From an uncultured Aquincola sp. (lineage in GTDB: Bacteria > Pseudomonadota > Gammaproteobacteria > Burkholderiales > Burkholderiaceae), in NCBI GenBank assembly GCA_937883885.1, contig CAKZXL010000010.1, forward strand, positions 1-5,154: a DNA stretch of 5,154 nucleotides, given 5' to 3'. Within the stretch, counting starts at the first letter, position 1, and every line of letters begins with the position of its first letter. The notes below the pieces were generated by a model. The model saw nothing but the letters and a program-made list of their open reading frames with translations, did no database searches and was not told the origin of the DNA. The position numbers were made by a program, and so were the translations under genes. Below, piece by piece: positions 4,851 through 5,154 of the stretch.

Positions 4851-5154
4851 ACGTACCCACCACACCGGCCAGGGCGCTGGCCTGCTGGCGCAGGTTCTCG
4901 GCGGCGGCGGTGGATTGCTCCACCAGCGCGGCGTTCTGCTGCGTCATCTGATCGAGCTGGCTCACCGCGCCGTTCACCTGGCCAATGCCCAGGGTCTGCT
5001 CGCTGGCTGCGGCGGTGATCTCGGCAATCGCGGTGCTCACGCGCTGCACGCCTTCCACCACCTCGTCCATCGTGCGGCCGGCGTCCTGCACCAGGCGGGC
5101 ACCGGCTTCCACGCGGTCGGCACTGGTGCCGATCAGCCGCTTGATCTCACGCGC
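4831..5154 (-). CDS. Methyl-accepting chemotaxis protein, C-terminal part (5' partial)
   Basis: The frame stays open to the right edge of the window, so only the last 107 residues are present. They match the end of the cytoplasmic signalling domain of methyl-accepting chemotaxis proteins. They begin AREIKRLIGTSADRVEAG, followed by VQDAGRTMDEVV, then ASEQTLGIGQVNGAVSQLDQ and the hallmark MTQQNAALVEQSTAAAENL. These form the descending helix of the antiparallel coiled-coil hairpin. The Q/E-rich and A-rich stretch is the usual site of CheR/CheB adaptation. The conserved hairpin tip that contacts CheA and CheW, and any membrane and ligand-binding parts, would lie beyond the edge. The C-terminus ends TFKLQAA and lacks the NWxxF-type pentapeptide that tethers CheR in some receptors. 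The GTG at 5112 is an internal valine, not the start. A terminator hairpin follows the gene. Confidence 0.93.
   Translation of the reverse strand, partial: AREIKRLIGTSADRVEAGARLVQDAGRTMDEVVEGVQRVSTAIAEITAAASEQTLGIGQVNGAVSQLDQMTQQNAALVEQSTAAAENLRQQASALAGVVGTFKLQAA

Overview
The window is GC-rich DNA with strong GC bias at third codon positions. Together with the protein types present, this suggests a betaproteobacterium of the order Burkholderiales (Rubrivivax/Leptothrix/Ideonella-like). That assignment is inferred from composition and remembered protein resemblance, not from a search.

Layout, left to right. (1) A DUF899-type thioredoxin-fold protein (+) whose first few codons lie before the window. 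(2) 54 nt later, a large FtsX/MacB-type ABC-transporter permease of the YbbP kind (+), possibly starting from a leaderless transcript, followed by an intrinsic terminator. (3) A 54-residue protein (+) with a hydrophobic N-terminal segment and its own ribosome binding site. (4) Convergent to it, on the minus strand, a two-gene toxin-antitoxin module. The antitoxin joins a ribbon-helix-helix N-terminus to a UPF0175-like C-terminal segment. The toxin is a PIN-like (DUF3368/COG2405-like) nuclease whose start codon shares one base with the antitoxin stop codon. The antitoxin has a good Shine-Dalgarno sequence, a plausible sigma-70 promoter with 17-bp spacing, and a 26-bp inverted repeat centred on the -10 element, which looks like an autoregulatory operator. 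(5) A minus-strand terminator hairpin, then the 3' end of a methyl-accepting chemotaxis protein gene (-) that runs off the right edge.

The flanking genes have about 70% GC in the stretches I counted. The toxin-antitoxin segment (about 3700-4740) is close to 50-58%, so it looks like an acquired islet placed between core-type genes (the small gene's end and the chemotaxis gene's terminator). The flanking genes have no obvious common pathway. The only clear functional unit inside the window is the toxin-antitoxin operon, which is also the most interesting part because of its composite antitoxin. I saw no tRNA, rRNA, CRISPR array, transposase or integron attC site.
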